A stretch of DNA of 64,000 bases from Microbacterium aurum (GTDB taxonomy: Bacteria > Actinomycetota > Actinomycetes > Actinomycetales > Microbacteriaceae): positions 2,480,001 to 2,544,000 of the forward strand of contig NZ_JAFBCQ010000001.1 in NCBI RefSeq assembly GCF_016907815.1, given 5' to 3'. Shown piece after piece: positions 35,321-46,904 of this stretch. Numbering within the stretch: the first letter of the stretch is position 1; each line of letters begins with the position of its first letter. The notes beneath the pieces were generated by a model that saw nothing but the letters and a program-made list of their open reading frames with translations, was not told where the DNA came from and made no database searches. The position numbers and the translations under genes are program-made.

Positions 35321-38300
35321 ATGGCCTCGATCGACCGAGCCCTCGCCGGCTTTCCCGCGAAGCAGGGCATGTACAACCCCGCCTTCGAGAAGGACGCCTG
35401 CGGCCTTGCGATGGTGGCGACCCTGCGCGGCGAGCCCGGGCATGACATCGTCGAGCTCGCTCTGACGGCGCTGCGCAACCTCGAGCACCGCGGTGCGATC
35501 GGGTCGGATGCCGGTACGGGTGACGGCGCCGGCATCCTCACGCAGATGCCCGACGCGTTCTTGCGCGCCGTCGTCGACTTCGACCTGCCGCCGGTGGGGG
35601 AGTACGCCGCCGGCATGGCCTTCCTGCCGCTGGACGACGAGGCCCGCGCCGAGATCAAGGCCGGCGTCGAGCGCATCGCCGCCGCCGAGGGCCTGACGGT
35701 GCTCGGCTGGCGCGAGGTGCCCACCGAGGACCAGCACCTCGGCAAGCTCGCCTTCGAGGCGCGCCCGCACTTCGAGCAGCTGTTCGTCTCGCGTCCCGCC
35801 GTCGGCGACGCGCCCGCCCTGAGCGGCATCGAGCTGGACCGTCGCGTGTACCGCCTGCGCAAGCGCGCCCGCCGCGAGCACGACGCCTACTTCGTGTCGC
35901 TCAGCTCGCGCACCCTGGGCTACAAGGGCATGGTCACCACCCTGCAGCTCGAGCCCTTCTACCCCGACCTGCAGGACGAGCGCTTCCAGAGCGAGCTGGC
36001 CGTCGTGCACTCCCGCTACTCCACCAACACCTTCCCGTCGTGGCCGCTCGCGCAGCCGCTGCGCATGCTCGCCCACAACGGTGAGATCAACACGGTGGGC
36101 GCGAACCGCAACTGGATGCGCGCGCGCCAGTCGCAGCTGGAATCCCAGCTCGTGGGCGACATCCGCCCGCTGCTGCCGATCTGCACCGAGGGCGCGAGCG
36201 ACTCGGCATCCTTCGACGAGGTGCTGGAGCTGCTCACCCTCACCGGGCGCAGCCTGCCGCACGCGATCATGATGATGGTGCCGGAGGCCTACGAGAAGCA
36301 GGCCGACATCGCACCGGACCTGCGCGCGTTCTACGAGTACCACTCCATGCAGATGGAACCGTGGGACGGCCCGGCCGCCCTCATCTTCACCGACGGCACG
36401 CTCGTGGGCGCGACGCTCGACCGCAACGGCCTGCGCCCGGGGCGGTGGACGGAGACCACCGACGGCCTCGTCGTCATCGGGTCGGAGACCGGTGTGCTGG
36501 ACTTCGCGCCCGAGCGCATCAAGCGCCGGGGGCGTCTGCGCCCTGGGCGCATGTTCGTCGTCGACACCGCGCAGCGCCGCATCATCGAGGACGACGAGGT
36601 CAAGCGCGAACTCGCCGCCCTGCAGCCGTGGCAGGAATGGCTGGATGCCGGGCGCGTGCGCCTGAAGGACCTGCCCGAGCGCGAGCACATCGTGCACCCG
36701 ATCGCCTCGATCACCCGCCGTCAGCGCACCTTCGGCTACACCGAGGAGGAGGTGCGGATCCTCCTCACCCCGATGGGGCAGACCGGCGCCGAGCCGCTGG
36801 GTGCGATGGGCTCGGACGCGCCGATCGCCGTGCTGAGCGAGCGCCCGCGGTTGCTGTTCGACTACTTCGTCCAGCAGTTCGCCCAGGTGACCAACCCGCC
36901 GCTGGACTCCATCCGCGAAGAGGTCGTCACCTCGCTCGCACTGGGTCTCGGCCCCGAGCGCAACCTGCTGGCGTGGGGTCCGGACCACACGCGCACCATC
37001 ACGCTGGACTTCCCCGTCATCGACAACGACGAGCTGGCGAAGCTCCAGAACATCGACAAGGCGCTGCCCGGCCGCCGGTCGGTCACGATCCGCGGCCTGT
37101 ACCCGTTCGATCGTGGTGAGGATGCCATGGAGCAGCGGATCGACCAGATCTGCGCCGAAGTGGATCGCGCCATCGAGGAGGGCGCGGAGTTCATCATCCT
37201 GAGCGACCGCGACTCCAACAAGGACCTCGTCCCGATCCCGTCGCTGCTCATGCTCTCCGCGGTGCACCACCACCTCATCCGCCAGGAGAACCGGATGAAG
37301 GTCGGGCTCGTGGTCGAGGCGGGCGACGTGCGCGAAGTGCACCATGTCGCGACCCTCATCGGCTACGGCGCCTCCGCGGTGAACCCCTACCTCGCCATGG
37401 AGACCGTCGAGTACCTGGTGCGCACCGGCTTCATCACCGGCGTCACGCCCGAGAAGGCCGTCAAGAACCTGATCTACGCGCTCGGCAAGGGCGTGCTGAA
37501 GATCATGTCGAAGATGGGGATCTCGACGGTGTCGTCGTATGCCGGCTCTCAGGTTTTCGAGGCGGTCGGGCTGTCCGAGGAGTTCGTGGCGAAGTACTTC
37601 ACGGGTACCGAGACCAAGCTGGGCGGCATCGGCATCCGTCAGATCGCCGCCGAGAACCAGGCACGGCACGACTACGCGTATCCCGAGGACGAAGCCGCTC
37701 GCGCCCACGAGCGACTGTGGACCGGCGGCGAGTACCAGTGGCGCCGCGACGGCTCGCCGCACCTGTTCAACCCCGACACCGTCTTCCGGCTGCAGCACGC
37801 GACGCGGTCGCGCCGTTACGACATCTTCCGGGAGTACACCAAGCTCGTCGACGACCAGGCCGCCGAGCTGAAGACCCTCCGCGGCATGTTCCGCCTCAAG
37901 ACGGGGGAGCGCCCGCCGGTGCCGATCGACGAGGTCGAACCGGTGTCGTCGATCGTGAAGCGGTTCTCGACGGGTGCGATGAGCTACGGCTCGATCTCGA
38001 AAGAGGCGCACGAGACGCTCGCGATCGCGATGAACGCGATCGGGGCGAAGTCCAACACCGGTGAGGGCGGCGAGGACGTCGACCGCCTCCTCGACCCGGA
38101 GCGGCGCAGCGCCATCAAGCAGGTCGCCTCCGGCCGGTTCGGTGTCACGAGCATGTACCTGACGCACGCGGACGACATCCAGATCAAGCTCGCCCAGGGC
38201 GCCAAGCCCGGCGAGGGCGGGCAGCTGCCGCCCGGCAAGGTGTATCCCTGGATCGCCCGCACCCGCGGCGGCACCCCGGGCGTGGGTCTCATCTCGCCGC

Positions 38301-39881
38301 CGCCGCACCACGACATCTACTCGATCGAAGACCTGAAGCAGCTGATCTTCGACCTCAAGCGCGCGAACCCGAAGGCCCGCGTGCACGTGAAGCTCGTGAG
38401 CCAGTCGGGCATCGGTGCGGTCGCGGCGGGCACGGCCAAGGCCCTTGCCGACGTCATCCTGGTCTCCGGCCACGACGGCGGCACCGGCGCGAGCCCGCTG
38501 AACTCGCTCAAGCACGCCGGCACCCCCTGGGAGCTGGGCCTGGCCGAGACGCAGCAGACTCTCATGCTCAACGACATGCGCGATCGTGTCGTGGTGCAGG
38601 CCGACGGCCAGCTCAAGACCGGCCGCGACGTCGTCATCGCGGCGCTGCTGGGTGCGGAGGAGTTCGGCTTCGCCACGACCGCGCTCGTCGTCGAGGGCTG
38701 CGTCATGATGCGCGTCTGCCACCTCGACACGTGCCCCGTGGGCGTCGCGACGCAGAACCCGGTGCTGCGCGCCCGGTTCACCGGCAAGCCGGAGTTCGTC
38801 ATCAACTTCATGGAGTTCCTCGCCCAGGAGGTGCGCGAGTACCTCGCCGAACTCGGGTTCCGCTCCGTCGAGGAGGCGATCGGCCACAGCGAGCTGCTCG
38901 ACATGAACGGCGCGATCGAGCACTGGAAGGCGAGCGGTCTCGACCTCTCGCCGATCCTCACCGGTCCCGCCTTCGGTCCCGACGTGCCGCGTCGTCACGT
39001 GCGCGATCAGGACCACGAACTCGACGAGCACTTCGACGTGCAGCTCATCGAGCGCGCACAGGACGTGATCGCCCACGGCGGCCACTTCGAGATCTCGTTG
39101 CCGATCCGCAACACCGAGCGTGCCGTCGGCACGATGCTCGGCCACCACGTGACCCTGGCTCACGGCGAGCACGGGCTGCCCTCGGGCACCATCGAGGTGA
39201 ACCTCACCGGCTCAGCGGGACAGTCCTTCGGCGCCTTCCTGCCGGCGGGCATCACCCTGCGGCTGGAGGGCGACTCCAACGACTACGTCGGCAAGGGTCT
39301 CTCCGGCGGTGAGATCGTCGTGCGGCCGCCGCGGGACGCGACGTTCGACGCGTCGCAGAACGTCATCGCCGGCAACGTCATCGGCTACGGCGCGACGCAG
39401 GGCAGCATGTTCCTGCGCGGCGTCGTGGGGGAGCGGTTCCTGGTGCGCAACTCCGGCGCCACCGCGGTCGTCGAAGGCGTCGGCGACCACGCCCTGGAGT
39501 ACATGACCGGCGGTCTCGCCGTGATTCTCGGCACCACCGGCCGCAACCTCGGCGCTGGCATGTCCGGCGGCGCCGCCTACGTCTACAAGCTGGACCGCGA
39601 CCTCGTCAACCGCGAGGCGCTGGCCAGCGGCGAGCTCGAACTGCTCGAGATGGGCTCGGGAGACGTCGAGATCCTCCGTGACCTGCTCGAGCGCCACGTG
39701 GCCGAGACCGATTCGGCGCTGGCCGCCGCACTGTTGGACGATCTCGAGGCCGAGGCCGCGAACTTCGTCCGCGTCCTGCCGCGCGACTACGCCGCGGTGC
39801 TGCAGACCCGACAAGACGCCGCCGCCGAGGGGCTCGACCCCGACAGCGACATCGTCTGGACCCGCATCCTGGAGGTGACCG

Positions 39882-39889
<8 letters not shown>
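35321..39889 (+). CDS. gltB: Glutamate synthase (NADPH) large subunit
   Basis: A 1522-residue GOGAT alpha subunit that moves glutamine amide nitrogen to 2-oxoglutarate. ATG 35321 follows GAGGA; cleavage would expose the Ntn-hydrolase nucleophile Cys27 in [11 protein letters not shown]. The glutaminase domain runs to about residue 430, the central and FMN domain to about 1220, and the beta-helix domain fills the C-terminus. The 3Fe-4S cluster Cys are in [15 protein letters not shown]. The FMN-loop block [11 protein letters not shown] is present. Its last 8 bases overlap gltD. Upstream ATG 35306 lacks a ribosome site. Confidence 0.97.
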
Positions 39890-41351
<1,462 letters not shown>

Positions 41352-41397
41352 GCTGAAGCCAACCCCGAACAACCGATCCAGACCGGAGAGTCAGCAC

Positions 41398-42846
41398 GTG
41401 AGACGCGCGAAAATCGTCGCCACCCTGGGCCCCGCCACCGAGTCGTATGAGATGATCCGTGCGATCATCGACGCCGGTGTCGACGTGACCCGAATGAACC
41501 TCAGCCACGGCTCCTATGCGGAGCACGAAATCCGCTTCGCCAACGTGCGCAAGGCCGCCGATGACGCCGGCCGCGCCGTCGCCATCCTCGTCGACCTGCA
41601 GGGCCCCAAGATCCGCCTCGGCAAGTTCTCCGATGGCCCCCACGACCTCGCCGTCGGCGAGACGTTCCGCATCACGACCGAGGATGTCGTCGGCACGCGC
41701 GACCTCGTCGGCACGACCTTCAAGGGCCTCGCCGGCGATGTCTCACCGGGCGACTTCCTGCTCATCGACGACGGCAAGGTCCGCGTTCAGGTGGAGAGCG
41801 TCGACGGCCCGGTCGTCACGACCAACGTCGTCGTCGCCGGCACCGTCTCCAACAACAAGGGCATCAACCTGCCCGGCGTCGCCGTCAGCGTCCCCGCCCT
41901 GTCCGAGAAGGATGAGTCGGACCTGCGCTGGGGCCTGCGGGCGGGCGCCGACCTCATCGCGCTGTCGTTCGTGCGCGACGCCGCCGACGTCACGCGCGTG
42001 CACGAGATCATGGCGGAGGAGGGTCGCAAGGTCCCCGTCATCGCCAAGATCGAGAAGCCGCAGGCCGTCGACAACCTCGAGGAGATCATCGACGCCTTCG
42101 ACGGCATCATGGTCGCCCGCGGCGACCTCGCCGTCGAACTGCCGCTCGAAGTCGTCCCGATCGTGCAGAAGGAGGCTGTCGAGCTCTGCCGCCGCATGGC
42201 GAAGCCGGTCATCGTCGCGACGCAGATGCTCGAGTCGATGATCCACTCCCCCGTGCCTACGCGTGCTGAGGCGTCCGACGTCGCCAACGCCGTCCTCGAC
42301 GGCACGGACGCGGTCATGCTGTCGGGCGAGACGAGTGTCGGCGAGTACCCCGTCATCACGGTCCAGACGATGGCCCGCATCGTCGAATCGACGGAAGACC
42401 ACGGCCTCGAGCGCATCCGCCCGATCAGCGCGAAGCCCCGCACGCAGGGTGGCATCATCACGCTGGCCGCGAACGAGGTCGCCGAGTTCGTCGGGGCGAA
42501 GTTCATCTGCATCTTCACCGAGTCGGGCGATACAGCGCGTCGCATGTCGCGCCTGCGCCCGGGCATCCCGATGATGGCGTTCGCGGTCGACCCCGCGATC
42601 CGCCGTCGTATGGCGCTCACGTGGGGCGTGCAGTCGACGCTCGTCGAGCACGTCGCGCACACGGACCTCATGTTCATCCAGGTCGACGAGTTCTTCCTCG
42701 GCCAGGGACTCGCGAAGGAAGGCGACAAGGTCGTCGTGATCTCGGGTTCGCCTCCCGGAATCATCGGGTCGACCAACGACATCCGCGTGCACAAGATCGG
42801 CGACGCCGCCCACGGCAAGGCGCCGATCTACCAGGCCGAGAAGTAG
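41398..42846 (+). CDS. pyk: Pyruvate kinase
   Basis: A 482-residue pyruvate kinase making pyruvate and ATP from phosphoenolpyruvate. GTG 41398 follows GGAGAG by 8 bases and gives the standard RRAKIVATLGPAT start. The active-site Lys and Mg ligands are in AKIEKPQAVDN and MVARGDLAVELP; TQMLESMIHSPVPTRAEA is also conserved. The C-terminal regulatory domain ends at SGSPPGIIGSTNDIRVHKIG. The 46-base gap to gltD has no clear promoter. A strong terminator follows. Confidence 0.98.
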   Translation: MRRAKIVATLGPATESYEMIRAIIDAGVDVTRMNLSHGSYAEHEIRFANVRKAADDAGRAVAILVDLQGPKIRLGKFSDGPHDLAVGETFRITTEDVVGTRDLVGTTFKGLAGDVSPGDFLLIDDGKVRVQVESVDGPVVTTNVVVAGTVSNNKGINLPGVAVSVPALSEKDESDLRWGLRAGADLIALSFVRDAADVTRVHEIMAEEGRKVPVIAKIEKPQAVDNLEEIIDAFDGIMVARGDLAVELPLEVVPIVQKEAVELCRRMAKPVIVATQMLESMIHSPVPTRAEASDVANAVLDGTDAVMLSGETSVGEYPVITVQTMARIVESTEDHGLERIRPISAKPRTQGGIITLAANEVAEFVGAKFICIFTESGDTARRMSRLRPGIPMMAFAVDPAIRRRMALTWGVQSTLVEHVAHTDLMFIQVDEFFLGQGLAKEGDKVVVISGSPPGIIGSTNDIRVHKIGDAAHGKAPIYQAEK

Positions 42847-42859
42847 CGGCCGCAGCGGA

Positions 42860-42900
42860 CGAAGGGCGGATGCCGGGGGAGACCCCGCATCCGCCCTTCG
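42860..42900. terminator. Bidirectional terminator between pyk and tRNA-Leu
   Basis: Perfect 14-base arms CGAAGGGCGGATGC (42860-42873) and GCATCCGCCCTTCG (42887-42900) with a G/C-rich loop that can pair further (GGGG/CCCC). It ends both the pyk transcript on the plus strand and the tRNA transcript on the minus strand. T-runs are short, as usual in high-GC genomes. Confidence 0.85.
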
Positions 42901-42917
42901 GCGTTTCGTCACGCTCG

Positions 42918-43000
42918 TGCCGGTGGTGGGAGTCGAACCCACACGCCCTTTCGGGCAACCGAGTTTGAGTCGGTCGCGTCTGCCATTCCGCCACACCGGC
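42918..43000 (-). tRNA. tRNA-Leu (anticodon CAA)
   Basis: Read on the minus strand, the acceptor arm GCCGGTG pairs with CACCGGC, with discriminator A at 42918. The D-arm region follows GGCGGAATGGCAGACGC. The anticodon stem CCGA/TCGG closes the loop CTCAAAC, giving anticodon CAA. A long variable arm (GCCC-GAAA-GGGC) marks a class II tRNA, and GTTCGACTC is the T loop. The CCA end is not encoded. It is 83 bases long and reads UUG codons, which are rare in these genes. Confidence 0.95.
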
Positions 43001-43041
43001 CCGCGCGAGGGTTGCTCGCGCGTCCGGGATTGACCATACCG

Positions 43042-43047
43042 TAGGAT
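43042..43047 (+). promoter_or_regulatory. Candidate -10 element of the ANTAR regulator gene (leaderless type)
   Basis: TAGGAT lies 6 bases before the GTG at 43054, and no Shine-Dalgarno sequence is seen. ATTGACC, at 43029-43035, is too close to serve as its -35. Confidence 0.45.
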
Positions 43048-43053
43048 CTAAAG

Positions 43054-43683
43054 GTGACTGAGCAGGAACAGAGCACGGCCCCGGCATCCTCCACGGCATC
43101 GGCCCCGCGACGCGTCGTCGTCGCCGAGGACGAGTCGCTGATCCGCCTCGACATCGTGGAGATCCTCCGCGACAACGGGTTCGACGTGGTGGGAGAGGCC
43201 GGTGACGGTGAGACCGCCGTGGCGCTGGCGACCGAACTGCGCCCGGACCTCGTCATCATGGACGTGAAGATGCCGGTGCTGGACGGCATCAGCGCGGCCG
43301 AGAAGCTCAGCAAGAGCCACATCGCCCCCGTCGTGCTGCTGACGGCATTCAGCCAGAAGGAGCTCGTCGAGCGCGCGAGCGAAGCCGGCGCCCTCGCGTA
43401 CGTCGTCAAGCCCTTCACGCCGAACGACCTGCTGCCGGCGATCGAGATCGCCCTGGCCCGCTACGAGCAGATCATCATGCTCGAGGCCGAGGTCGCCGAC
43501 ATGGTCGAGCGCTTCGAGACGCGCAAGCTCGTCGACCGGGCCAAGGGCCTGCTGAACGAGAAGATGGGCCTGTCCGAGCCCGAGGCGTTCCGCTGGATCC
43601 AGAAGGCGTCGATGGACCGGCGCCTGACCATGCAGGACGTCGCCAAGGCGATCATCGAGCAGCTCTCGCCCAAGAAGTCCTGA
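43054..43683 (+). CDS. pdtaR: ANTAR-domain response regulator (PdtaR type)
   Basis: A 209-residue response regulator with an RNA-binding output. The receiver domain (about 19-135) has the acidic pair Glu25-Asp26, phospho-acceptor Asp70 in LVIMDVKMP, and Lys119 in VVKPF. A coiled linker leads to the ANTAR domain (about 145-205), with VDRAKGLLNEKMGLSEPEAFRWIQKASM, which binds hairpin RNAs and prevents termination. It closely resembles mycobacterial Rv1626. The cognate histidine kinase (PdtaS-like) is not in the window. The position beside pyk and polA is as in other actinobacteria. Confidence 0.93.
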   Translation: MTEQEQSTAPASSTASAPRRVVVAEDESLIRLDIVEILRDNGFDVVGEAGDGETAVALATELRPDLVIMDVKMPVLDGISAAEKLSKSHIAPVVLLTAFSQKELVERASEAGALAYVVKPFTPNDLLPAIEIALARYEQIIMLEAEVADMVERFETRKLVDRAKGLLNEKMGLSEPEAFRWIQKASMDRRLTMQDVAKAIIEQLSPKKS

Positions 43684-43685
43684 CC

Positions 43686-43698
43686 GGCGGCATCCGCC
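43686..43698. terminator. Short hairpin between convergent genes
   Basis: GGCGG/CCGCC with a CAT loop lies just after the pdtaR stop, between two converging genes. With only five base pairs and no T-run it is a weak candidate. Confidence 0.3.
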
Positions 43699-43710
43699 CG
43701 CAGGACGCGC

Positions 43711-44136
43711 TCAGCGGTCCTTGATCATGTTCGTGATGCGGATCGTCGAGCACCGGCGCCCCTGATCGTCGGTGACGGCGATCTCGTGCACGGTCATGCT
43801 GCGGCCGAGGTGCACCGGCGTGCAGACGCCCGTCACGATGCCGCTCGTCGCGGAGCGGGTGTGCGTCGCGTTGATGTCGACGCCCACGGCCAGGCGCTCC
43901 GGGCCGGCGTGGAGGTTCGCGGCCATCGATCCCAGCGACTCGCCGAGCACGACGTACGCCCCGCCGTGCAGCAGCCCCACCGGCTGGGTGTTGCCCTCGA
44001 CGGGCATCGTGGCCACCGCCCGGTCGATCGTGAACTCGGTGAACTCGATGCCCATCTTCTCGGCGAGGGCGCCCATGCCGCGGCGGCGGATCCAGTCCAT
44101 TCCGTCGTCGTCGGCGAGGGAGTGCTCAGCGGTCAT
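43711..44136 (-). CDS. Hotdog-fold acyl-CoA thioesterase (PaaI/MenI-like)
   Basis: A 141-residue single hotdog domain. The active-site region reads GNTQPVGLLHGGAYVVLGESLGS, where the HGG and the following Glu are the family signature of PaaI/DHNA-CoA-type thioesterases, and VGVDINATHTRSAT follows. The start MTAEHSLADDDG was chosen because AAGGTGG lies 4 bases upstream and a longer frame would run into the polA promoter. It is divergent from polA. The substrate is probably an aromatic or menaquinone-pathway CoA ester, which is inferred. Confidence 0.88.
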   Translation of the reverse strand: MTAEHSLADDDGMDWIRRRGMGALAEKMGIEFTEFTIDRAVATMPVEGNTQPVGLLHGGAYVVLGESLGSMAANLHAGPERLAVGVDINATHTRSATSGIVTGVCTPVHLGRSMTVHEIAVTDDQGRRCSTIRITNMIKDR

Positions 44137-44186
44137 CGTCCACCTTCGGGATGCGCTCGGTTCGGGGGTGTGTCCGCGCCCGCGTC

Positions 44187-44192
44187 TAGGCT
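44187..44192 (+). promoter_or_regulatory. Candidate -10 element of polA (leaderless type)
   Basis: TAGGCT lies 6 bases before the GTG of polA, in the 62-base gap shared with the divergent thioesterase gene. Confidence 0.5.
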
Positions 44193-44198
44193 TGCAGG

Positions 44199-46859
44199 GT
44201 GACGGACTCCGCAAAGCCTACCCTCCTCGTCGTGGACGGCCATTCGCTGGCCTATCGCGCCTTCTTCGCCCTTCCCGTCGACAATTTCACGACGAAGGAC
44301 GGCCAGCACACCAACGGCATCTACGGGTTCCTGTCGATGTTCGTCAACCTCGTCAAGGCCGAGCAGCCGACTCATCTCGCGGTCGCCTTCGACACCTCAC
44401 GGCACTCGTTCCGCACCGACCAGTACGCCGAGTACAAGGCGAACCGGTCGGAGTCGCCCGCCGAGTTCAAGGGACAGATCCCGCTGCTGCAGGAGTGCCT
44501 GGCCGCGATGAACGTCCCGGTGCTGACGCAGGAGGGCATCGAGGCCGACGACATCCTGGCGACCCTCGCGACGCAGGGCGCCGCGCAGGGGTTCGACGTG
44601 CTCGTCTGCTCGGGCGACCGCGACACGATCCAGCTCGTCACCGATGACGTCACTCTGCTGTACCCCAGTGTGCAGGGCGTGTCGCAGCTCAAGCGCTACA
44701 CGCCCGATGCCGTGGTGGAGAAGTACGGCCTGCCGCCGGCGAACTACCCCGACATCGCCGCGCTGGTGGGGGAGACGAGCGACAACCTGCCGGGCGTGCC
44801 GAAGGTGGGTGAGAAGACGGCCGTCAAGTGGATCACGCAGTGGGGTTCCCTCGACGCCCTGCTCGACAACGCCGACAAGATCACCGGCGTGGTCGGCGGG
44901 AACCTGCGCGAGCACCTCGACGACGTGCGCCGCAACCGCTCGCTGAACGCGCTGCTGCGCGACGTGGATCTCGGCATCGGCCCCGCCGACCTCGCCGTGC
45001 AGCCGATCGACGCGCAGGCGGTGCGCGACATCTTCGCCCGACTCGAGTTCCGCACCCTGCTGCCGCGCGTGTTCGATGCGGTCGGCGTCGACGCCGAGAC
45101 GGCGGCCGCGAGCGCCGCGCCGGCGGTGGCGGCCCCCGTGCCCACCGAGCTCGACGCGCCGGGTCTCACGGCCTGGCTCGCCGCGGCCGGCGAGACCGAG
45201 GTGGCCGTCACCGTCACCATCGACGGAGGGATGCCGGCGCGCATCGGCCTGGCGACCGCCGACGCCGCAGTGGAGTCGCGATGGAGCGAGGAGACCGCCG
45301 CAGCGCTCGGCCCGTGGCTCGAGAGCGAGAGTCCGAAGGTTCTCGCCGACGCGAAGCCGCAGGTCAAGGCGCTCCGCCGGGCGGGCGTGCGCCTGCGCGG
45401 GCTCGTCTTCGACCCGATCCTCGCGGGCTGGCTGCTGCGGCCGAGCTTCCCCGACAAGCGCCTCGGCGACCTCGTCGACCGCTACCTGGACGAGAAGCTG
45501 CCCGAGGCCGACCCCACCCAGCTCGTCCCCGAGACCGAGGGCGCGACCCCCGGTCAGCTGTCCTGGTACATCCTGCGGGTGACCGAGGCCATGCGCGGCG
45601 AGCTGCCGGCATCCGTCGCCGCGGTGCTGAGCGACATCGAACTGCCGACGCTCGACACCCTCGCCGACATGGAGCTGGCCGGCGTCGCCGTCTCGCACGA
45701 GAAGCTGTCGGGTTTCTCCGCCGAGCTGGGCGCCCGCGCCGACGCCGTCGCGCAGCTGGCGTATGCGGAGATCGGTCGCGAGGTGAACCTCGGGTCGCCC
45801 AAGCAGCTGCAGGAGGTGCTCTTCGAACAGCTCGAACTGCCGAAGACGCGCAAGACGAAGACGGGGTACTCGACGGATGCCGCGGTCCTCGCGGACCTGC
45901 AGGAGTCGAACCCGCACCCCTTCCTCGATCTGCTGCTGCAGCACCGCGAAGCCACGAAGCTCCGTCAGATCATCGAATCCCTCGACACCGCGATCGGCAA
46001 CGACCGCGCCATCGGCGCGGACGGGCGCATCCACACCACGTACGTCCAGACCGGCAGTCAGACCGGCCGGCTGTCGAGCACCGACCCCAACCTGCAGAAC
46101 ATCCCCATCCGCAACGAGGAGTCCCGCCGCATCCGCGCCGCCTTCGAGGTCGGCGAGGGGTACGACACGCTGCTGACGGCCGACTACTCGCAGATCGAGA
46201 TGCGCATCATGGCGCACCTGTCCGGCGACGCGGGACTCATCGAGGCGTTCAACTCCGGCGAGGACCTGCACCGCTTCGTCGGCGCCCGCGTGTTCGGCGT
46301 CGACCCGGCCGACGTCACACCGGCGATGCGGACGAAGGTCAAGGCGATGAGCTACGGTCTCGTCTACGGTCTGAGCGCGTTCGGCCTGTCCAAGCAGCTG
46401 CGCATCGAACAATCCGAGGCGAAGCTCCTGATGACCGAGTACTTCGCCCGGTTCGGCGCCGTGCGCGACTATCTGCGCTCCTCGGTGGCCCAGGCCCGCA
46501 TCGACGGGTACACCGAGACGATCTTCGGGCGGCGGCGGCCGTTCCCCGACCTCGCCAGCCCCAACCGCGTGCTGCGCGAGAACGCCGAACGCGCGGCGCT
46601 GAACGCGCCGATCCAGGGCAGCGCCGCCGACATCATGAAGATCGCGCTGTTCCGCATCCACGACGAGCTGCGCCGACGCGAGCTGCGCTCGCGCATCCTG
46701 CTGCAGATCCACGACGAGCTCGTCGTGGAGGTCGCGCCGGGAGAGTGGGATGCCGTGGAGCAGATCGTCCACGACCGGATGGGCGACGCCGCCGAGCTGT
46801 CGGTTCCCCTGGACGTGCAGATCGGCCGCGGCGAGAACTGGGATGTCGCCGGTCACTGA
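44199..46859 (+). CDS. polA: DNA polymerase I
   Basis: An 886-residue family A polymerase used in repair and Okazaki fragment maturation. The 5'-nuclease domain spans about 1-300 (LLVVDGHSLAYRAFFALP, EGIEADDILATLA, GDRDTIQLV). The middle domain (about 310-490) is exonuclease-like but lacks the DxE motif and the later Asp (ADAKPQVKAL replaces it), so proofreading is probably absent. The polymerase domain has motif A DYSQIEMRIMAHLSGD, motif B TKVKAMSYGLVYGLSAFG and motif C LQIHDELVVEV. Length is normal for actinobacteria. Confidence 0.97.
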   Translation: MTDSAKPTLLVVDGHSLAYRAFFALPVDNFTTKDGQHTNGIYGFLSMFVNLVKAEQPTHLAVAFDTSRHSFRTDQYAEYKANRSESPAEFKGQIPLLQECLAAMNVPVLTQEGIEADDILATLATQGAAQGFDVLVCSGDRDTIQLVTDDVTLLYPSVQGVSQLKRYTPDAVVEKYGLPPANYPDIAALVGETSDNLPGVPKVGEKTAVKWITQWGSLDALLDNADKITGVVGGNLREHLDDVRRNRSLNALLRDVDLGIGPADLAVQPIDAQAVRDIFARLEFRTLLPRVFDAVGVDAETAAASAAPAVAAPVPTELDAPGLTAWLAAAGETEVAVTVTIDGGMPARIGLATADAAVESRWSEETAAALGPWLESESPKVLADAKPQVKALRRAGVRLRGLVFDPILAGWLLRPSFPDKRLGDLVDRYLDEKLPEADPTQLVPETEGATPGQLSWYILRVTEAMRGELPASVAAVLSDIELPTLDTLADMELAGVAVSHEKLSGFSAELGARADAVAQLAYAEIGREVNLGSPKQLQEVLFEQLELPKTRKTKTGYSTDAAVLADLQESNPHPFLDLLLQHREATKLRQIIESLDTAIGNDRAIGADGRIHTTYVQTGSQTGRLSSTDPNLQNIPIRNEESRRIRAAFEVGEGYDTLLTADYSQIEMRIMAHLSGDAGLIEAFNSGEDLHRFVGARVFGVDPADVTPAMRTKVKAMSYGLVYGLSAFGLSKQLRIEQSEAKLLMTEYFARFGAVRDYLRSSVAQARIDGYTETIFGRRRPFPDLASPNRVLRENAERAALNAPIQGSAADIMKIALFRIHDELRRRELRSRILLQIHDELVVEVAPGEWDAVEQIVHDRMGDAAELSVPLDVQIGRGENWDVAGH

Positions 46860-46864
46860 GCCGG

Positions 46865-46879
46865 TGACACCGAGTGTCA
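46865..46879. terminator. Hairpin after polA
   Basis: TGACAC/GTGTCA with loop CGA sits 6 bases after the polA stop and 14 bases before the next -10 element. It may end polA transcription or act as an operator for the next gene. Confidence 0.35.
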
Positions 46880-46892
46880 GCCCGCGCGGGAT

Positions 46893-46898
46893 TAGGCT
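46893..46898 (+). promoter_or_regulatory. Candidate -10 element of the DUF885 gene (leaderless type)
   Basis: TAGGCT lies 6 bases before ATG 46905. The bases between, CGAAGG, contain a partial ribosome site placed too close to act normally. Confidence 0.5.
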
Positions 46899-46904
46899 CG
46901 AAGG

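Noticed and set aside
43029..43047. TTGACC/TAGGAT as a full -35/-10 pair for pdtaR
   Set aside because: The spacing is only 6 bases, far too short; the TAGGAT alone is kept as a leaderless-type -10.
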